In this document: positions 24,439-35,368 of the stretch, piece by piece
How the letters are laid out: the number at the start of each line of letters is the position of its first letter
Position numbering within the stretch: position 1 is the stretch's first letter
Assembly (NCBI GenBank): GCA_014058105.1
Contig: JACGCM010002112.1
Location: 744,001 to 808,000, forward strand
DNA from: Kingdonia uniflora
Lineage: Eukaryota; Streptophyta; Magnoliopsida; Ranunculales; Circaeasteraceae
Direction: 5' to 3'
DNA length: 64,000 nt
Notes under the pieces: model-generated
What the model was told of the DNA's origin: nothing
The model's database searches: none
Seen by the model: only the letters and a program-made list of their open reading frames with translations
Position numbers and translations under genes: made by a program

Positions 24439-25394
24439 CTTTATTTGAATAATCTCTCTCAATGAAACTCTCAATCTTAAACAGGTGGGTGTTTGTTCTC
24501 TGTTTTGGTTTTATAGGAAAGATAGACAGACTTGTGGTGTATTTTATGCTAAAGTTAAAATAACACTTTCGTGTGTTTCCAAGGCTTACTTTAAGACATG
24601 ACTCTTGTTTTGTAAAATAAATAACCAACGCATAGTGCCCCCGGCTCGGCTTGAAAGTTTTAAAAGCACCATCTCATAGTAAAGCTCTGAAACTCGAGTT
24701 TTTAAAACACTGTCCAGTGATTCAAGTAAAATTTCGTCCAACAATTAGTTTTTTAAGAGCGCCTAATATTCTCTTTTTTTTCCTTCAAACCAACAATGAG
24801 CAGGCGCATAAGAATTTGACACCTCATGCGCATGGCGTTGTTTTCTTGAAAAACACTATGGGCATCTATACACATACTCAAAACTCAAGTCGATCTCTAT
24901 CTTAATATTGTTGAAAATCCAAGTTTGAGACTTGAGTTTTGGGGCAACACGAGAATCTGAACGGGGTATCGCGAGCAGTATATTTAAATTCTAGGCAAAT
25001 GAAACAAGAAAACGCGACAACAAAATGATGATTTGAGTAAGTTTATATCATACTGATGAAATGCCAAATATATAAAGGTCAAAATGAATAAAATTGGAGA
25101 TATTTAAGCGAATATGCATGAGTATATTATAACATTGGAGTGAGATATCAGAAAGAGTTGTAAGAATTCTTAGAACTCACAAACATCAGCATCTCATTAA
25201 TTTAACATGAATCACATGTCATTGGACAGAAAGATGTTGTTAATTCGTGTAGTTGAGGGATAGGATCGGATCTAAATCCGATATACATGTTGCGTGTTCG
25301 GATGACACCTTCCCACTGTCTCTCACAACACATTCAAACTTTATCGTCCATTAAGACGTAAAATTATTTCTTTTAAGTTACCTTTAATAAATAC
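24439..25394 (-). other. Squalene epoxidase 5' flank and CPN60-beta intron remainder
   Basis: No convincing ORF. Directly upstream of the squalene-epoxidase ATG on the minus strand is a 5'UTR-like sequence, so the captured segment probably includes part of its promoter. The 84-residue plus-strand ORF at 24651-24905 has no family features. Where CPN60-beta intron sequence ends and squalene-epoxidase flank begins cannot be placed by eye. Confidence 0.45.
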
Positions 25395-26073
25395 TAATCA
25401 AGGCTTACTTGAATGACCGAAAACACCACCGGAGAGTTTGGCAATTCTTTCATAGTTTTTCTTTCTCATAGTCCTGCTTTATAACCTGTACAACCAAAAT
25501 ATAACACCACAAAGTACTAGAAGTTAAATCGTTGCAATAGGCAAACACCAAAAGCTAAAGAATGTAGTTGATTGAGGCAAACCCTTATAAGGTTTCGAAT
25601 CTGAGCTACTTTTATTAACGATATCCTGAGTACTTCCATTGCCAAAAATTATGGTTACTTCCTTGGTGAACACCACCTTCGTAGCATGGCCCAAAACCTC
25701 CTTTTCAGCTCTGTTCAAACTTAGACCAACCTCCTCTCTAGTGACAGTCGCTGGAAACAAATATTGTCAGCCACTCAGAAACTCGACAACAATATGGAAA
25801 AAAGATCTAAATAGATTGAACTCGTCATAGTTTGGTACTGACCTCCAGTAAGAATGGCAATGTCATCAAGATACTAGCTCTTGCGTTCTCCAAATCCAAG
25901 AGCTTTCAGAGCGACAATCTTCAATGCCCCCATAAGCTTGTTAATAACAAGGGTGCAAGAGCCTCTTGTTCGATATCCTCAACAATAATTAAGATTGGGT
26001 ATCCTCTCCTGATAGCTTCTTCCAGAACGGCGATGAGATCCTTTGCGTTTGTGATCTTCTTGCCAACAAGATG
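25395..26073 (-). pseudogene. CPN60-beta fragment, middle exons
   Basis: The minus strand reads [40 protein letters not shown] and ALKALGFGERKS, a stop, then YLDDIAILTG at about 26065-25830. It continues with [20 protein letters not shown] and [15 protein letters not shown] at 25760-25600, and QDYEKEK..YERIAKLSGGV at 25480-25400. The order and content match the apical and intermediate domains of plastid CPN60-beta. The expected ATP-site word GDGSTQ is GNGSTQ. The Gypsy insertion at 26074-39276 separates this piece from the preceding CPN60-beta exon at 39360-39625. Confidence 0.92.
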
Positions 26074-26787
26074 TGTAGGGACCTAACTTCGTTCGGAGGG
26101 GAAGTTGGTTCTTACAACGTATAATCAATCTTCAATCAAGGGGGTGCAAGTAATTGGTCTAAAGTAAAGATTAACTACAGACAAATGTTTACATAGAGGC
26201 CCGAATGTGACTCTCTACGACCTTTGATGAGGATTTTTAAGATAGATTATATTATTGAAAAGTAATTGTAGGATTTGAATATAGTGAATATTGAGGGGTC
26301 GAAGGTAAAATACAAGGGGCAGGGGGTGATTTTCCTTACCCCCACTTGGTTTCCCCTTTCCTCTATTTATAGAGATACAAGGAGCTGAGTCACCAAGTGT
26401 GGGTCAGGATTACATAATTACTATCAAGAAATCCCGAGGAGTTATGGGCGCCGGTCATGTCGGTACTGTCACTGCAACATTTATTGGTGATGTCTCTGAA
26501 CGGCGCGGTGGTTGGATCTGTCACTGTAGCTGCACGACCCAATCAATGTACTGTCTTATCTGGTGAGGTGGTTTCCTATCTTATCTTGCTTCGATTGTGT
26601 GTTTGTAAGGTCGAAGGATTTCTGCTGTAGTATGTTAATCCGTCCTCGACGCTTTGTCTGATGTCGAAGTTTCATCTTCGGAGGATCTCTGGGGAGTCTG
26701 TTTTAGAGATTGAGTGGGCTTTAATACATTCGAGTAGGCTGTGAGGTGGGTTTCATGTCTATCGAAGGCTACGAGTAGGCTACTACA
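26074..26787 (-). repeat. Tat-1 3' LTR
   Basis: TGTAGGGACC...CTACTACA, 714 bp. It contains a TATA-like word (ctctatttatagag near 26361). The polypurine tract adjoins its right end, so this is the 3' LTR of the minus-strand element. Confidence 0.92.
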
Positions 26788-26806
26788 TTCGCCCCCTCTC
26801 AGTGGA
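26788..26806 (-). other. Tat-1 polypurine tract
   Basis: The minus strand reads CCACTGAGAGGGGGCGAA directly before the 3' LTR. A purine run of this kind primes plus-strand DNA synthesis. Confidence 0.7.
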
Positions 26807-26953
26807 GGTCTCGAAGCCAAGTGGAGAGGTGTTTGCTGAGAAAACTGTTCGGTCTTAGAATCTGAGCTGTTTGACTGTTGGTTTTCGGGTGAGTAATAAA
26901 AGAGGGTAATTAAGTGGTATAGGTGGTTATAGGGTAATAAATGAGGTGAAGGC

Positions 26954-26960
26954 TATAAAG
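26954..26960 (+). promoter_or_regulatory. TATA box of antisense module 1 (Tat-1)
   Basis: TATAAAG lies 87 bases upstream of the ATG at 27041, on the strand opposite gag-pol. It is a candidate promoter core; no start-site data exist here. Confidence 0.45.
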
Positions 26961-27040
26961 ATGGGTTATTGTGAAGGGATGCTGTATCTTCTCCCTTGTG
27001 ATGTAGTCTTATGCTCTTTCTCCTGATTTTGAACATTTGA

Positions 27041-27379
27041 ATGGATACCATGCCAAACATGCATTACCTGAAGAGGATGGGCTTCACTCGCGATCGTCGA
27101 GCGGGGCGGAAGATGGCAGAACTGTATATGAAGTTTTTTTGGCAGCATAATCTAAACTGGGACATGCCGGACCTTGTGGAGGTAGGTCCTGAGGAGTTCA
27201 TTAATGGTGATCCTTATTCCTATCTGTGGGAACAGCTAAGGTTTTATTTTATGACTGTTGAGAGGCGCTATCTCTTCCTAATGTCTATGGCTGAAAGTCT
27301 TGTCTGTGCAGAAGAGATCGTCGAGGAGCAGAACTCGACAACTGAAGCTGGGCCTTCTGGAAGTAGGACCAATGGTTAA
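27041..27379 (+). CDS. Short antisense ORF 1 of Tat-1 (112 residues)
   Basis: The ORF is uninterrupted from ATG 27041 to TAA 27377. It is charged and aromatic: GRKMAELYMKFFWQHNLNWD, then EEFINGDPYSYLWEQLRFYF and an acidic tail (CAEEIVEEQNSTTEAG). I do not know the family. It resembles the second short ORF at 27945 (arginine-rich start, then LQWRFGIEEDINVEMP) and a short ORF of the second Tat element (59038) in layout: arginine-rich start, aromatic helix, then an acidic Asp/Glu-Pro segment. It lies between the 3' LTR and the long antisense ORF, behind its own TATA box. Confidence 0.45.
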   Translation: MDTMPNMHYLKRMGFTRDRRAGRKMAELYMKFFWQHNLNWDMPDLVEVGPEEFINGDPYSYLWEQLRFYFMTVERRYLFLMSMAESLVCAEEIVEEQNSTTEAGPSGSRTNG

Positions 27380-27858
27380 TGTGGGAATTTTTGTATCTTT
27401 GGCATGCTTGGTTTTTCTGTATGGGGTTTTTAGCTTGGGATAGTAGTAGGAATATAATCTGTTTGTTTGACCGGAGACTAGGAATGGACATAATATTTTC
27501 TGCACACTGGTATTATTGTGTTTGGTAGATAATGTTGACAAATGTAGACGAATATTCTTGTAGGCATGTATAACACACATATGGTATCGAACTGTTAGAG
27601 GTGTCGAGGTATAATGATGTGATTGAAGGTAATGGTAGTCGAAGGCTATGATGTGATGCTGTTTGTGATGATCGATGGTGAAAATGGATGAATGATCAAC
27701 GTTGGAGGTACACTCGACTAGAAGTCCACGGGAATGAGGTTTGAATCAGTTACGTCTAGGAAGCTGGAAAGGTTGTATGTTGACTTTTCGAGGTTGGAAA
27801 TTAAAGGTTTCCATTAATTCGGTTTAGGGAAGAGAGAAAGTTGTGGTGGGTTTGTAGG

Positions 27859-27866
27859 TATAAAAG
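27859..27866 (+). promoter_or_regulatory. TATA box of antisense module 2 (Tat-1)
   Basis: TATAAAAG lies 86 bases before the ATG at 27945, almost the same spacing as in module 1. A pyrimidine-rich leader (tctgtcctgcagcattctct) lies between. Confidence 0.55.
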
Positions 27867-27944
27867 GGGGTAGGGTGGAGGGAATTTCTAAGTCTGTCCT
27901 GCAGCATTCTCTTCATCTGTTTTCTTTAACTTGGTTTGAGCAAC

Positions 27945-28262
27945 ATGGTTGGAAACGTACCCGTTCAGGAAGATCAAGCGGTGGTGAGGGCTTGGAGATT
28001 CCAGGTGGCCTTGTTGGGTCTGCAATGGAGGTTCGGTATAGAGGAGGATATTAATGTTGAAATGCCAGGCCACTTTGAAGTTGAACTCGGGGCACTGTTC
28101 TACGGCATGCCCTTCGCGTACTAGTGAGGAATAGTGCAGATGATGGGGCCGTTACCCGGCCATCGGCTGTCTCTTCCCAAAGGCTTTGTAAAGGATATAG
28201 TGGACCAGGAGGATGTAGATGTAGCGGCCGTGGTTACAGAGGAGCATCCCGCTAATAACTAG
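27945..28262 (+). pseudogene. Short antisense ORF 2 of Tat-1, broken
   Basis: From ATG 27945 the frame reads VVRAWRFQVALLGLQWRFGI, EEDINVEMPGHFEVELGALF, then two stops (TAGTGA at 28122-28127). It continues in the same frame as GIVQMMGPLPGHRLSLPKGF and VAAVVTEEHPANN to a stop near 28260. An original product of about 105 residues, close in size to short ORF 1, is likely. The function is unknown. The upstream TATA box and leader match the module pattern. Confidence 0.45.
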
Positions 28263-29036
28263 GGTCTTCTGTCATATGTTGGTGTTGTTTGCCTTTCTCT
28301 ACTTTGTTTTTTTTTTGTACGAGGTTTGTAATGTTTGCTTCTTTTCTGAATGAAAATGGTTTCTTGGAATAATATGTTTTGTCAAACTGTGAGTAGTAGT
28401 AATATAATCTAAATTCTAGACATAGTATCTTGAATCGTTGAGTTGATAGTATGACAGTCGGAATGTATTGTTTGTGTTATTCGAAGGTAAGAATGATTTT
28501 TTCTGAAGCGAAAGATACGGTGTCTCAAAACTGAAACCATTATCTGTAAGCATAAATTTTGAATGGCCGAAGTTTATGATTGTAGTCGGTCGAAGGGTCG
28601 ATATATTTGATCAGTGAATTAGAGGCTATCTGATGAGGTTTGCTCGAGACGTAGAATGGTCGAGTACTCGAGTTTGTGGATTGTGTCGAAGGTTATGCTT
28701 GATGGGATTAGCCGTTCTGATAACCCAGACGGCTGGTCTGTCAGACTGGTACGAGCGCCTGGGGCAGTGTACAAAAAGTAATGATTATGTTTTACTCGTA
28801 TTGCAGAAAAGGGTATGATGTGACTGTTTGGATTTGATTGTTTAGTTTCGAGTAAGGGAAAAAAAGGTTCAAAAAGTTTCAACTTTTTGTAGGCAGTTTG
28901 AAGTGAAGGTGTTGTTCGCACGTGGGAGATACAAGGGGTACATTGGTCAAAACACGTTGTAGCCGAAAAGCTGGGATAGTGGGGTCGTGGTAATGATAGT
29001 GGTTAGAAAATTGAGGCGGTTGTGGTTTTTTGAAAT
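28263..29036 (+). other. Spacer between antisense modules 2 and 3, no gene
   Basis: The region just after module 2 has a 3'UTR-like composition (ttttttttgtacgaggtttgtaatg). ORFs near 28620-28920 are short and lack family features. Confidence 0.4.
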
Positions 29037-29044
29037 ATATATAA
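29037..29044 (+). promoter_or_regulatory. TATA box of antisense module 3, promoter of the long antisense ORF
   Basis: TATATAAG at 29037 is followed by an untranslated exon and a strong splice donor (GCCG/GTAAGTT near 29190). A T-rich acceptor (tctgtag, about 29453-29459) precedes the ATG at 29465. The promoter and 5'UTR intron therefore fit together. Confidence 0.5.
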
Positions 29045-29464
29045 GTGTGAGGGGAGTAGTTACTGTACGATTTTTTGTATAAATCAAAGAGTGTGAAGAG
29101 AAGAGAACGTACACCATTTCAAACTTGGAGGTGGTTAATGTATTTGTTGTTTTGATCTTGCTGAGTCGAGGATAGTATTGCTAATCGCCGGTAAGTTATT
29201 TGATCTCTGCCCACCTTACTTTGTTTTTTTTGGAGGGTGCAGGACATTCTGTGTTTGAGGCTTAGGTATTATTTTCGAGGGAAAGGAGACTCGGTGGATC
29301 TGGGTTTTGACCCATTCTGGGGTTGGAGGTGGTTTGGAGGAGATATAGGGTTTGAGATCAAAGTTTTGATAAATTTATAGAGGGGGTAGACGGGATAGGG
29401 TGTATGAACACAGAATTATCAAGTTTATCGATCTAATTGCATGCCTCTTCTTCTGTAGGTTAAA

Positions 29465-31621
29465 ATGCATAACCATCAAGCTTCGAGACGGAGACTGATA
29501 GATGAGGAGGTCGAATAATTCAAAGCTAGTATTTATGGTCAAGCCCTAATGGATGAGGGTAGTGATGTAAAAGTGTTAGATATTATAACCCAGGCTCCCT
29601 TGTCTATGGTTCTGCCGGCTGAGGAGGTTCCAGTTTCGAGACGTCGAAGAACAATAGTGACTAAAGATAGTGATAAAGGGGAAACAATATGGGGGGAGGG
29701 GGGTAAGGTAGGGCCTTCGGGTGGTGGAGAGGGAGATAAGGTGCAGAGTGAAGATAGTGGGGATTCAACTGAGTCGGATAGGGTCGAAGGTGCCATTTCA
29801 GCTTAAGATAGGATTATATTAGATCAGTTTACCGCCAAATTAGAACTCTCGAAGGTGGGGGTGTATCTGAGTATTGCGGGGGCAGGGTTGACCTTCAATT
29901 CAGAACCTGGGGAAGGGATTTTGGCTTATAGAGGCCAAATTTGATTGGGACTGGAGCTTCCTCTTCAAAGACTGATGATAGAAGTGTTAAATTTATGGGG
30001 GGTGGCTCCAGTGCAAATGAACGGTAATTTTTATGAGATGATAAGGGTTGTAGAGGGGATGAATGTAAAACTTGCTAGTGAGGGTTGAAGTTTGATTAAG
30101 TGGTTTGACATTATCACTTTTAACTCGAAGAAGGCTAGTCAGAACCTGAGGACCTATCACATCCAATGTCACCCTGAGAAACCTTGGTTCTCTGATCTGT
30201 GCTCGACAGGCCAAGGGTAGAATAAAGATTTACTGATAGTATGAGGTAACTATGAGAATGTAGATACGGATGACCCGTATAAATTACATCATAGGGTATA
30301 TAACGAAAGTAAGTTTACTGTCGAAGGATTGTTGATGATGTGTATCTGAAATAAGTGATAATTGTGTTCTTGTTTTAATCTGCAGCTCCGAAGAGTTTGT
30401 CTTGGGATAATCCGGTAAATTATATTGATACTCTGCTCAAAGTTAGTGAAGACTGGGTAAATTTTCTGTTTGACAGTCTCAAAATCAAAAGGCAAAGGAG
30501 GAAGAAGGCGGATTCCCTGCTTCGAGACGTACCCGCTACGCTGAAGCTACCAAAGAGAAAAAGAGGTGAAGGTGTTTCAAATGGGCAAAAATAGATGAGA
30601 GGGGAAGAGTTGCCAAGGAACTACCAGTTTGTGCCGAGATCGCCTAGGGGATCAAAGCAAGCACCGCCAGTGCCCGAAGTGGCTGTAGATGTGTCAAAGT
30701 TAAGGCTGAGGCCGGTAGCAACTCAAAATGAGAAGGGGAAGGGCCTGTTAGCTCCCGAAGCCCCAAAGGTGCAAGAATCGTAGGCTGGCCAACGCAAGAG
30801 GCGTAAGGTGTTGGGGGAGGATGATACACTGGAGGAAGATAAAGAGATGACGGAGGTTGAACGATAGGAGTAGGATGTGGCAAAGCAGGCTTCGATGGTC
30901 GAGCTCTGGGAAGATGATCCAGACAAGGCTTCAAAGGAAATAAAGAAACACATGTTTCAGGTAACTATATGCGGCTTTCTGCTGTGGTACTTTGAGATTT
31001 CTTGAAATTCTTCGAGTTTCGAGTTGCACTGATTTCTTGAATATTTTAGCAGACAGATGTTTATGTACAAACTTGCAGCAAGGCAATGAAGTCAGTAAAC
31101 GCGAAATTGTAACAAGCAAAGGACAATTTGAATCTTTCTCGTGGGAAAGAGGCATCACTGGTGTATGAAGTCAGGAAGTTGAAACAAGATCTTGGGGTGC
31201 TTACCGACTCTTATGACGAGAGGCTCGAGCTGCAGCGGTCGAGGCTAGAGTGAGAGTGGTCTGCAAAGCTTGTGGCGTATAAGAGGGAGAAAGCGAAACA
31301 AAAGGTGAATTTCCTACGGCAGTATTATGGAGAATGCATGGTGAATGTTAAGTTGAAAAGCTTTATAGATGATAAGGGGTATGACCCCGAGACATTAAAA
31401 CCTTATCCTGTGTCTCCAGAACTTATTGAAGGGGATGATTTGCAGATCAAGGGAGGAGAGGCAAACATTTTTAAAGAAGCAGTTGGAAGTACTGGGGGTG
31501 GTGCTGATACTTCTCTTATTGGAGCCCCCATTGGTACAACTTTTGATGGTTTGGTCGTCGAAGGTTCGAATGAAGCTGCTGAGGGATATGTGGAACAAGT
31601 AGGTGTAACCGGGCCGATATG
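29465..31621 (+). pseudogene. Long antisense ORF of Tat-1 (Transposase_28-like, coiled coil)
   Basis: Several exons are read on the strand opposite gag-pol. Exon 1 (29465 to about 30330) has a basic/acidic head, then TAKLELSKVGVYLSIAGAGL, LELPLQRLMIEVLNLWGVAP and a PWFSDLCSTGQG...GNYE block. It resembles the 'putative gypsy type transposon' (Transposase_28) domain found in antisense ORFs of Grande-like elements. Exon 2 (about 30386-30960) is basic and nuclear-signal-like (KLPKRKRGEG, GQRKRRKV). An intron with GTAACT/TTAGCAG ends occupies 30961-31052. Exon 3 (31053-31621) is coiled-coil-like (KEASLVYEVRKLKQDLG, KREKAKQKVNFLRQYYGE). Several in-frame stops (29517, 29805, 30592, 30781 and others) make it dead. 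A homologue with the same domain order lies at 60855-62990. The function is not established. Confidence 0.72.
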
Positions 31622-32140
31622 AGGTATGTGGGGTCGGGGTTTCATGTCCTCTTCTGTTGATTATAATGTTGATTTGTAATATGTTTGAACGATATTGTTG
31701 TTTTCTGTTGGTCTCTGAACTCGGTAGGTTGTTTGTGCTTTACTTATCTGTTGAACTTCTGAAGTTGATGCTGAACATATTGATGCGTATTTTCTGAAGT
31801 GAATTCCGCATATATTGATTCTGAACTTCTGATTTTCTGATTGATTGTGTTACCTTGCTCTGACCTTGAATTGTTAGAATTTGGATGCGTATTCTATTGA
31901 TTTTGCTTGTTTTGGACTCTTGATAATTGGTCTTTGAATTGCACCGCACTATTCCTCTGATGGATAATATGTTGAATGTTCTCTGCACTTGATAGAATTG
32001 TAGATAGTATTTTTGTATACTATTGCAGTTTGAATAACTGTAGTGTGATCGAACTCTGAAGAGTGTCGAAGATGCTTTAATTGAACTCGGTAGGTATGTA
32101 CTGTTTTTGTCGAATAACTGTAGAGTGATCGAACCCTGAA
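31622..32140. other. Region between antisense ORF and tandem repeats
   Basis: T-rich and TTGA-rich DNA without a gene. An 80-base direct repeat of 'gaataactgtag(t/a)gtgatcg' occurs at 32034 and 32114. Words such as 'ctgatttgttg'/'ttctga' recur near 31740-31900. Confidence 0.45.
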
Positions 32141-32840
32141 TGATCTGTTGGACACCAAAGGCTGAAACCACAACGATGTTGAAATTTTGAAAAATTTCCA
32201 GGTTGCCTCCGAGTATCAGTTGGGCTAAGGGGACGTGATACCTCGAGGAAACCCAAAAATTTATTGGACTTCGAAGGCTTAAGCCACAACGAAACGATAT
32301 TTGATAGCCTCCAACGCATTCCCGAGGGTTCGGTCTTTCAACCATTCGTGCCCCTTGAGTTTGCTCGAATGTTGGAAACTTGAGCAATTCAAGGTCGCCC
32401 CTAAGTATCAGTTGGGGCGAGGGTGGACATGATACCCGGGGTAAACCAAGAAAAGGACTGGACTTTGACAGTTTCAGAGCCTAGATGAAGTATATCTGAT
32501 AGCCCCCAATGCATCCTAGAGGGTCCGGTCTTTTGACCATCCTTGCCCCTCGAATTTGCTCGAAATTGGAGACTTGAGCAATTCAAGGTCGCCCCTAAGT
32601 ATCAGTCAGGGCGAGAGTGGACATGATACTCGGGGTAAATTAAGAAAATGACTGGACTTCGAAGGCCTTGGTCACAACGAAGTAATATCTGATCGCCCCC
32701 AATGCATCCCCGATGGTCCACTCTTTTGACCATTCTTGCCCCTCGAGTTTGCTCGAAGTTGGGAGCTTTAAAAATCTTGAGATTACCCTCAAGTATCAGT
32801 CGGGTCGAAGGTTGACATGATACCTGAGTTAAATCAAGAA
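32140..32840. repeat. Four tandem repeats of about 193 bp (Tat-1)
   Basis: The word GTATCAGTYRGG recurs at about 32213, 32405, 32599 and 32793. Each copy is followed by 'gac(a/g)tgatac' and 'actggacttcgaagg'-like words, so the period is 192-194 bp. It lies between integrase and the antisense ORF. Tandem blocks at this place are known in Tat/Ogre-group elements and can seed satellites. Confidence 0.85.
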
Positions 32841-32889
32841 ATTCAAAATGAAACAGGAGACGAAGTAAGGGTTGAAAAGCTTGTTTATT

Positions 32890-34205
32890 GAATGTTCTGG
32901 ATTACATCAGTTGTACATGGTTGGAGATATGGCCTGTTATAGAAGACCAACTACATTCTATTCCAGGGGATTGGTAGAGGCATTTGTCTTCCGCCATTAA
33001 GTAATAAGAACCCTTATCTGTTTTATCGTAGACGACATATGGTCCTTCCTAAGATTCGGCTAACTTGCCGGCATTTCGAGGTTTCAAAGATTGATCGATA
33101 CGTCAAAGTACTAGATCTCCAATGTTGGAACTCTGTGGTCAAACTCTTTTATTGTAGGATTTTTGAAGTGATGTGTGGTACCGGCCAAGGTTGGCGATAG
33201 CTCGATCTCTAGTTTCATCGATTCATAACATGTTGCATGCAAGTTCGAACTCATTATCTTTGTCTGGGAGGTTAGGGTCTCGAGTGGGTACGTTGAATTA
33301 AGTTGGTAATGTAGCTTCGATTCCATATATTAGGAGGAAGGGGGTGTATCCTGTAGATTTCCTTGGGGTTGTGCGATAAGCCCTAAGGACATGTTGTAAC
33401 TCTTGAACCCATCGTCCTTTCTTTGCGTCGACTCTCTTCTTAAAACCATCGACGATGGATTTGTTGATTTATTCGACTTGACCGTTGCCCTGGGGATAGT
33501 AAGGTGTGGAGGGTAAGAGGATGATGTTGTATTTTTTGAGGAAGTTTATGACTTTGCTGCCAGTGAATTGGGGACCATTGTCGCATCGAATCATGTGGGG
33601 ACAGCCGAAGTGAGTGATAATGTTTTCCCATAAAAATTTAACAACTTCTACTTCTCTGGTTTGGCATAGAGGTACAGCTTTGACCCATTTGGTGAAGTAA
33701 TCGGTTGCGACGAGGAAACTTGACTGAAATGGAGGTCTTGAGAAGGGAAATGGATATCATGGGCGTGACGTTGGCATTTGTCACAATGTTTTGCATATTC
33801 TGAAGCTTATTTTATCATATTGGGCCAAAATAATCCTTGGGTGAAACCTCGAAGGGCCATAGAATGACCGGCGATGTGTGCACTGTAGGTTCCTTTGTGG
33901 ATTTCGGCTAAGGCTTGAGAGGCTTCAGCCTGGGATATGCATCGAAGGAGGACGCCATTTGGGGATTTTTGATGTAGTTGGTTTTTGTAGATAGTATATC
34001 TACGACAATTTTCTAGCAGAGAGCGTTTGGCTTTGGGATCATCTGGGAGAGTAGCATTGTTAAAGTAGTGAAGAAATGGTATTCGCCAATCGTCTGGATC
34101 ATGACTCTCACCCCCAGTATTGATGGCATTGATTTCCATCTGGTCAATACTTGGGCGTTCGTGTACTTCGATATGGAGTGTCTGAGATTCTGATTGTCTG
34201 AGCAT
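32890..34205 (-). pseudogene. Tat-1 integrase
   Basis: Integrase inserts element cDNA. The N-terminal zinc-binding part reads ASQALAEIHKGTYSAHIAGH and GLFWPNMIK (34205-33807). The core has VATDYFTKWVKAVPLC (first Asp), MIRCDNGPQFTGSKVINF (second Asp) and YYPQGNGQVE (catalytic Glu), so the D,D,E triad is visible, but a stop follows the Glu (gaataaatc near 33470). The C-terminal region includes DETRDRAIANLGRYHTSL and LKPRNAGKLAES, a stop, then EGPYVV. Frameshifts lie between 33807 and 33640 and further stops occur later. It ends near 32890, next to the tandem repeats. Confidence 0.9.
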
Positions 34206-34210
34206 AGCTG

Positions 34211-35368
34211 CTATGTAGGCGAGGGCATCTGCATGTCTATTTTCTTATCGAGGGTAATGTGTGATTGTAGATTTTTGGGGAACCGGTCCATGCGCTGTCG
34301 CACAAAAAGAGAGTAGTCAGCCATGCGACCGTTAGCTTGATTTTCTCCTGTGTAATGTCTCTGAACAAGTTGGGAATCTGTAAAGACTGCTAGTTTGGGA
34401 ATACTAAGGTCGAGTGCGAGGTCGAGGCCGTGGATCAAGGCTTCATACTCTGCTTCGTTATTGGAACATTCGAAGGCAAGTTTGACAATTTTCTCTATGC
34501 GGTCATTAGTGGGTGTTACCAAGACAATACCAATTCCTGAGCCATGAGGTCCTGCGGATCCATCTATAAATAATTGCCAGCCACTAAGAGGGTCCCAGGG
34601 ATCTGCTATTTTGGGTTGATCTTCTGATAAGTCATCTTCGTGTTCTTCCCAATTGACATCTTCGGCCGGGAAATCAGCTAGAAAGTCTGCTACTGTTTGG
34701 CCTTTTTGGGATATTTGCTTCTCGAAGGTAATGTCGTGTTCGCCAAGGTATACGAACCACTGTTGTACTCGTCTAGATTTTTCTTTTTTTCTAAGTACTT
34801 CTCGAAGGGGATAACTAGTAATTACACGAATGGGATGAGCCTGAAAATATGGTTTGAGCTTACGGGCTGAATAGACAAGTGTGAGGAGCAAACACTCAAG
34901 TTTTGAATATCGAGTTTCGGCAGGGGTTAGGGTTTTGCTGATGAAATATATATGTTTTTCGATATTGGAATCAAGTCGAATGAGCACGGAGCTGAGAGAG
35001 GTTTCGGTGGCAGCAAGGTATAAAGAGAGTGTTTCGCCTTCGATAGGGGTGCTGATAATCGGTGGACAGCCAAGATAAGTTTTGATTTTAAGGAAGGCTT
35101 TTTCGCACTCAGGGGTCCAGTCGATCTTGAGATTGTTTTTCTTTTTAACTTTGTGGACGCCCTGATCGCGTAAGAGGAAAAAGATCAAAGCACATTGATC
35201 TGAGGATTTAGAAATAAAACAATTGAGGGCTGTTATTCTGCCTGCCACTTTTTGGACATCTTTCTTGGTTTGGGGCGAAGGCATGTCTATGAGGGCTCGA
35301 ATGTGGGTGGGGTCAATCTCTATCCCGCGTTTACTAATAAGGTGACCCAAATTTTTTCCGGATGACAC
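34211..35368 (-). pseudogene. Tat-1 reverse transcriptase connection, RNase H and archaeal-type RNase H
   Basis: A long open stretch of 385 residues. It begins with the thumb/connection (ISKRGIEIDPTHIRALIDMP), then the Gypsy RNase H region (SLYLAATETSLSSVLIRLDS, FISKTLTPAETRYSKLECLL). A second, archaeal-type RNase H follows: WQLFIDGSAGPHGSGIGIVL, CSNNEAEYEALIHGLDLALD and LAVFTDSQLV. The DGS, E and TDS catalytic positions of this second domain are visible, which is the hallmark of Tat-lineage elements. It is joined to reverse transcriptase by a stop at 35369-35374 and would otherwise be one polyprotein. Confidence 0.92.
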
